From: Bacteroidales bacterium UBA6244
Lineage (GTDB): Bacteria > Bacteroidota > Bacteroidia > Bacteroidales > F082
Assembly (NCBI GenBank): GCA_002440885.1
Contig: DJVY01000017.1
Coordinates: 1 to 9,087, forward strand
Length of the DNA stretch: 9,087 nt
Reading direction: 5' to 3'
A program made the translations under genes and the position numbers. The notes under the pieces were generated by a model that made no database searches, was not told where the DNA came from, and saw only the letters and a list, made by a program, of their open reading frames with translations. Below are positions 5,938-9,087 of this stretch, in pieces. The first letter of the stretch is position 1. Each line of letters begins with the position of its first letter.

Positions 5938-8331
5938 ACAAAGGTGCGTTGGAATTTTTTTTCGTCATTGAAAAGAACAAGATCAAAAACCATTTGGTTT
6001 TTGGTTGTTGTGTTGTTGCCGGCAATCTGGCTCATCGCAGGCATGTTTTTGCTGCCCCGACCTCTGTTTTCCGATCCATTTGCCACCGCTGTATATAGCC
6101 GCGAAGGGAATTTGCTTGGAGCGAGAATAGCCGTCGATGGGCAATGGCGGTTTGAGTCGACGGGGGTAGTGTCAGAAAAATTCAAACAGGCTTTGTTGCT
6201 ATTCGAAGACCAGCACTTTTATCAACATCCCGGGTTTAATCCTGTCTCTATTGTGGCAGCACTCATTCAGAATATCAAAGCCGGGGAGATTGTGAGGGGA
6301 GGAAGCACCCTAACCCAGCAGGTGATCAGGATTTCACGAAAAGGAAAGCCCCGAACATACCTGGAGAAAGGAGTGGAAGTAACCCTGGCTGTTGGTTTAG
6401 AACTCGTGAGCACCAAAACAGAAATCCTGCAATATTTTGCCGACCATGCGCCTATGGGAGGAAATGTGGTGGGTGTTGAGGCGGCGGCCTGGAGGTATTT
6501 TGGCCATAGCCCACAATCGCTAAGTTGGGCAGAAGCCGCCACCCTGGCAGTGCTACCCAATGCGCCATCACTGATGAATCCTGGAAAAAACAGGGATCAA
6601 CTTGAATTAAAGCGAAACAGATTACTGGAAAAACTGTTCACCAAAGGCCAGATTGATCAACCTACGTACGCGGCTTCTCTGCTCGAACCCTTGCCCGGGA
6701 AACCCTTGCCCTTACCTGATCACAGCCCACATTTGGCAGACTATCTTATGAAAACCCAACCGGGAAGTAATTTCCTCACCACCATCGATTTCAGGCTGCA
6801 ACAAACAGTGAACAGGCTGGTGGCAGACCAAAACCGGATACTCTCAGGAAATGGTATTCACAACGCAGCCGTCGTCGTGATTTCAGTCCCTGACAACCAA
6901 ACCCTGGTTTATGTGGGCAATACTGAAAAACAGCCCACTTCAAACCATCAAAATGCAGTTGATATCGTGCAAGCGCGCCGGAGTACAGGCAGCATACTCA
7001 AACCCTTGCTGTATGCGGCCATGATGGAAGACGGTCTCCTGTTGCCTCAGAGTCTGGTTGCTGACATACCAAGTTACTACGACAATTATCACCCTACCAA
7101 TTTCGATAACCACTTCTCCGGTGCTGTGCCTGCCGCCGATGCCCTGGCTCGTTCATTAAATGTGCCTGCCATTTTCATGCTGCGCGATTATGGCCCGGGC
7201 CGGTTTTTGTCTCTTCTTCACCAAACAGGAATGCATTCATTTAGCCAGTCGGCTGACCACTACGGACTTTCCATGATTTTGGGTGGGGGAGAGGCTACCC
7301 TTTTTGAGTTGAGTACGCTGTATGCAGGTATGGCCCGAACTGTTCTTAACTACGATAAATACTACGGAAAATACCCTGACGATGCTTATCGTTCACCGCA
7401 TCTGCTCTTAAACCAAAAGCAGGATGTCGAACCAAAACGACTGAACGATCAAGTCCCCCTGCATGCCGGCTCCATTTGGCTAACTTATAAGGCATTACAT
7501 CAGGTAAACAGACCTGAATCAGAAGCAGGATGGGAGCATTTTTCTTCGTCTGAAAACATCGCATGGAAAACGGGAACCAGTTTTGGATTCAGAGACGCCT
7601 GGGCCATTGGAACCACAGCTGATTATATTGTTGGCGTATGGGTGGGAAATGCCGATGGAGAGGGAAGAACCGGACTTACAGGGACTTCCTCCGCTGCTCC
7701 GCTTATGTTTCAGGTTTTCAGTCAACTGGGCAGTTCATCTGATTTTATCCCGCCCTGGGACGAATTGGTTGAGATGGAAGTGTGTGCTGTAAGTGGTTTT
7801 AAAGCAGGACAATATTGTGAAGAAACAGATACCATACTGGTATTTCAATCCAGCGTTAAAAGCCTTGTTTGCCCATACCATCATCGGATTTTTATTGATA
7901 AGACCGACGGACTTCGTGCGACAAGGTCTTGTGCCACTCCCGACGACATTGTTCCAATGAATTGCTTTGTACTGCCTCCCGTACAGGAATGGTATTACCG
8001 AAAAGATCATCCGCTATATTCCGGTCTCCCTGACTGGAAACCGGGTTGCGATCAGGAAGGAGACAACCAAACAATGAAATTTGTATATCCCCCCAATCGG
8101 GCTTTGGTGGTTTTGCCACGCGATGCATCGGGTGAAAAACTGCCACTGATAGCGCAACTAACGCACCGAAATCCAACCATAGAGGTATTCTGGCATCTTG
8201 ATAACGAATTTATCGGTACGACAAAAACCATACACCAAATGGCAGTTTTACCAACTATTGGAGAGCATATCCTCACGGCTGTCGACGCTTCCGGAAACCG
8301 GCTTTCGGTAAGCTTCGGCGTTACAAAGTAA
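5935..8331 (+). CDS. pbpC: Penicillin-binding protein 1C (bifunctional glycosyltransferase/transpeptidase)
   Basis: The 798-residue class A PBP would polymerise lipid II and cross-link peptidoglycan on the outer face of the inner membrane. An N-terminal anchor (about 19-40) follows a basic cytoplasmic stub. The GT51 domain shows E91-D-Q-H-F with H-P-G, G-G-S-T-L-T-Q-Q at 122-129, the second conserved Glu at E148 and the PBP1C-type H-A-P-M-G-G-N from 171. A Pro-rich linker (about 250-262, with an 11-base direct repeat in its DNA at 6686-6711) leads to the transpeptidase: catalytic S353-I-L-K356, S407-L-N409 and K545-T-G-T-S. Six cysteines between 617 and about 705 sit in the usual PBP1C C-terminal linker, and a BiPBP_C domain covers about 714-797. 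Length is close to E. coli PbpC (about 770). It starts 39 bases after the macroglobulin gene with no terminator between them, matching the conserved yfhM-pbpC pairing. The glycosyltransferase motif IV is divergent (Q-Y-F-A-D at 166-170). A run of eight T (5955-5962) lies in codons 7-10. The family call is firm; the exact start is less so. Confidence 0.96.
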   Translation: MTKVRWNFFSSLKRTRSKTIWFLVVVLLPAIWLIAGMFLLPRPLFSDPFATAVYSREGNLLGARIAVDGQWRFESTGVVSEKFKQALLLFEDQHFYQHPGFNPVSIVAALIQNIKAGEIVRGGSTLTQQVIRISRKGKPRTYLEKGVEVTLAVGLELVSTKTEILQYFADHAPMGGNVVGVEAAAWRYFGHSPQSLSWAEAATLAVLPNAPSLMNPGKNRDQLELKRNRLLEKLFTKGQIDQPTYAASLLEPLPGKPLPLPDHSPHLADYLMKTQPGSNFLTTIDFRLQQTVNRLVADQNRILSGNGIHNAAVVVISVPDNQTLVYVGNTEKQPTSNHQNAVDIVQARRSTGSILKPLLYAAMMEDGLLLPQSLVADIPSYYDNYHPTNFDNHFSGAVPAADALARSLNVPAIFMLRDYGPGRFLSLLHQTGMHSFSQSADHYGLSMILGGGEATLFELSTLYAGMARTVLNYDKYYGKYPDDAYRSPHLLLNQKQDVEPKRLNDQVPLHAGSIWLTYKALHQVNRPESEAGWEHFSSSENIAWKTGTSFGFRDAWAIGTTADYIVGVWVGNADGEGRTGLTGTSSAAPLMFQVFSQLGSSSDFIPPWDELVEMEVCAVSGFKAGQYCEETDTILVFQSSVKSLVCPYHHRIFIDKTDGLRATRSCATPDDIVPMNCFVLPPVQEWYYRKDHPLYSGLPDWKPGCDQEGDNQTMKFVYPPNRALVVLPRDASGEKLPLIAQLTHRNPTIEVFWHLDNEFIGTTKTIHQMAVLPTIGEHILTAVDASGNRLSVSFGVTK

Positions 8332-8337
8332 ACCAGA

Positions 8338-9087
8338 TTACTGCTTAATCACCTTGACGGTAGCCTTGGTAATTCGGTTTTCTTCGATAACAAGCCAATA
8401 ATTGCCTGAGGCAAATCCAGTTAAATCAACACTTTCCTTTGCCGATGAGGAAGATAGGCGTGCAACCTCTTTTCCTGATCTGTCTAAAATCCTTAAGATG
8501 CGGTTTCTTCCATCAGGGAACAAAATGGTTAAAATATCTGAAGTGGGATTAGGATAAACAACATAAGCTTGCGCCGAAGCTTCGTCCATACCAACGGGGA
8601 TAAGAATGAAGTCGGCCTTGGTTTCTGTATCAGAACCTCCCGGACCGGAAGCTTTTAAAGCAACTGTAAAACTCCCTGCAGATTGATACACGTGCATCGG
8701 GTTTTCCTCTGTCGACACCTCCCCATCACCAAAATCCCACTGATAGCCTGTGGTTTCTCCTGTGGTAAGGTTTGTAAAAGAAACAGAAAGAGGCGCTTGT
8801 CCGGTGGTAGGATCAGCGGTAAAATCAGCATCAGGGGGATTAACGGCAAATACTTCGATATAATCTGTTTTGGTGTTTACAACCGTCCCCCCCGGACCGG
8901 CAACAGTCAGTGCAACAGTATAATACCCGGCGGCAGTATAGGTATGAACAGGGTTGGTTTCAGGAGAACTGTTTCCATCACCAAAATCCCATGTCCAGGT
9001 GTCAATTTCACCTGTTGAAAGATCAGTGAAACTTACTTCGAGAGGCGTATTTCCGGTAACCGGATTGCCCTCAAATTCAGCCACAGG
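8338..9087 (-). CDS. C-terminal part of a secreted protein with two PKD domains and a T9SS type A sorting domain (partial)
   Basis: The reading frame is open to the right edge, so the N-terminus and any catalytic domain lie outside the window; 249 residues are visible, numbered here from the edge. The apparent GTG start near 9084 is an internal Val codon within the first PKD domain. PKD domain 1 covers about 1-80 with W-D-F-G-D-G at 33-38, and PKD domain 2 about 85-164 with the same motif at 117-122. PKD domains are Ig-like folds that act as spacers or binding modules in extracellular enzymes and adhesins. Residues 176-249 match the type A T9SS sorting domain (TIGR04183): Y-P-N-P-T-S-D at its start, a central L-D-R-S-G-K-E, then G-N-Y-W-L-V-I and the ending K-V-I-K-Q. 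The protein should cross the outer membrane by T9SS and be anchored or released after removal of this domain. It converges on pbpC with a 6-base gap and has no evident functional link to it. The main function cannot be stated. Confidence 0.92.
   Translation of the reverse strand, partial: PVAEFEGNPVTGNTPLEVSFTDLSTGEIDTWTWDFGDGNSSPETNPVHTYTAAGYYTVALTVAGPGGTVVNTKTDYIEVFAVNPPDADFTADPTTGQAPLSVSFTNLTTGETTGYQWDFGDGEVSTEENPMHVYQSAGSFTVALKASGPGGSDTETKADFILIPVGMDEASAQAYVVYPNPTSDILTILFPDGRNRILRILDRSGKEVARLSSSSAKESVDLTGFASGNYWLVIEENRITKATVKVIKQ
8639..8991 (-). repeat. Internal duplication of the PKD module with a 252-base period
   Basis: Within the T9SS gene, CCATCACCAAAATCCCA occurs at 8723-8739 and at 8975-8991, exactly 252 bases (84 codons) apart. 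It encodes most of W-D-F-G-D-G. CCCGGACCGG occurs at 8639-8648 and 8891-8900 at the same offset, encoding the G-P-G-G turn. By eye, 42 of 79 aligned residues of the two PKD domains are identical. The two units therefore derive from an in-frame tandem duplication that has since diverged. More units may lie upstream, outside the window. Confidence 0.7.

Noticed and set aside
8289..8337. A bidirectional terminator at the convergent junction
   Set aside because: Only a 4-bp CCGG-AAA-CCGG pairing is visible, with no T-tract in either direction.
8683..9018. Plus-strand open frame of 111 codons opposite the PKD domains
   Set aside because: The minus strand here clearly encodes PKD domains, and the plus-strand translation is basic and low in complexity, with no domain or start signal.
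1..9087. CRISPR array, tRNA, rRNA, insertion sequence or toxin-antitoxin pair
   Set aside because: I saw no regularly spaced direct repeats, RNA gene signatures, transposase motifs or small paired genes on either strand.

Overview
The window looks like a chromosome segment of a free-living or environmental member of the Bacteroidota (Bacteroidetes). The main evidence is the last gene, whose C-terminus is a type A sorting domain of the type IX secretion system (T9SS), a system restricted to this phylum and its relatives. The large first gene has the architecture of a Bacteroidetes alpha-2-macroglobulin and no clear Shine-Dalgarno sequence, also typical of the group. Genus and species cannot be read from the sequence.

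Layout: positions 1-414 are intergenic. They hold three different, closely packed palindromic repeats (74-119, 134-166, 201-274), followed by an AT-rich leader of about 140 bases. A 1826-residue lipoprotein of the bacterial alpha-2-macroglobulin (YfhM/ECAM) family fills 415-5895 on the plus strand. Its thioester motif C-T-E-Q is intact. After a 39-base gap comes pbpC (5935-8331, plus strand), encoding penicillin-binding protein 1C with its glycosyltransferase, transpeptidase and C-terminal BiPBP_C domains; its best start is TTG behind an AAGGA ribosome-binding site. Six bases past the pbpC stop codon is the stop codon of a convergent minus-strand gene (8338-9087, cut by the window edge). It encodes the end of a secreted protein with two PKD domains and a T9SS sorting domain.

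How the genes fit together: the alpha-2-macroglobulin/PBP1C pair is a known conserved gene pair. The accepted hypothesis is that the macroglobulin traps hostile proteases entering through a damaged envelope, while PBP1C repairs the peptidoglycan. The short same-strand spacing here suggests one transcript. The PKD/T9SS gene is probably unrelated in function and only shares the convergent junction.

I found no convincing undescribed system. The points most worth a second look are the mixed palindrome cluster, the divergent motif IV in the glycosyltransferase of PBP1C, the acidic residues after the lipidated cysteine of the macroglobulin, its acidic candidate bait segment, the near-zero convergent junction, and the 252-base internal duplication of the PKD domains.
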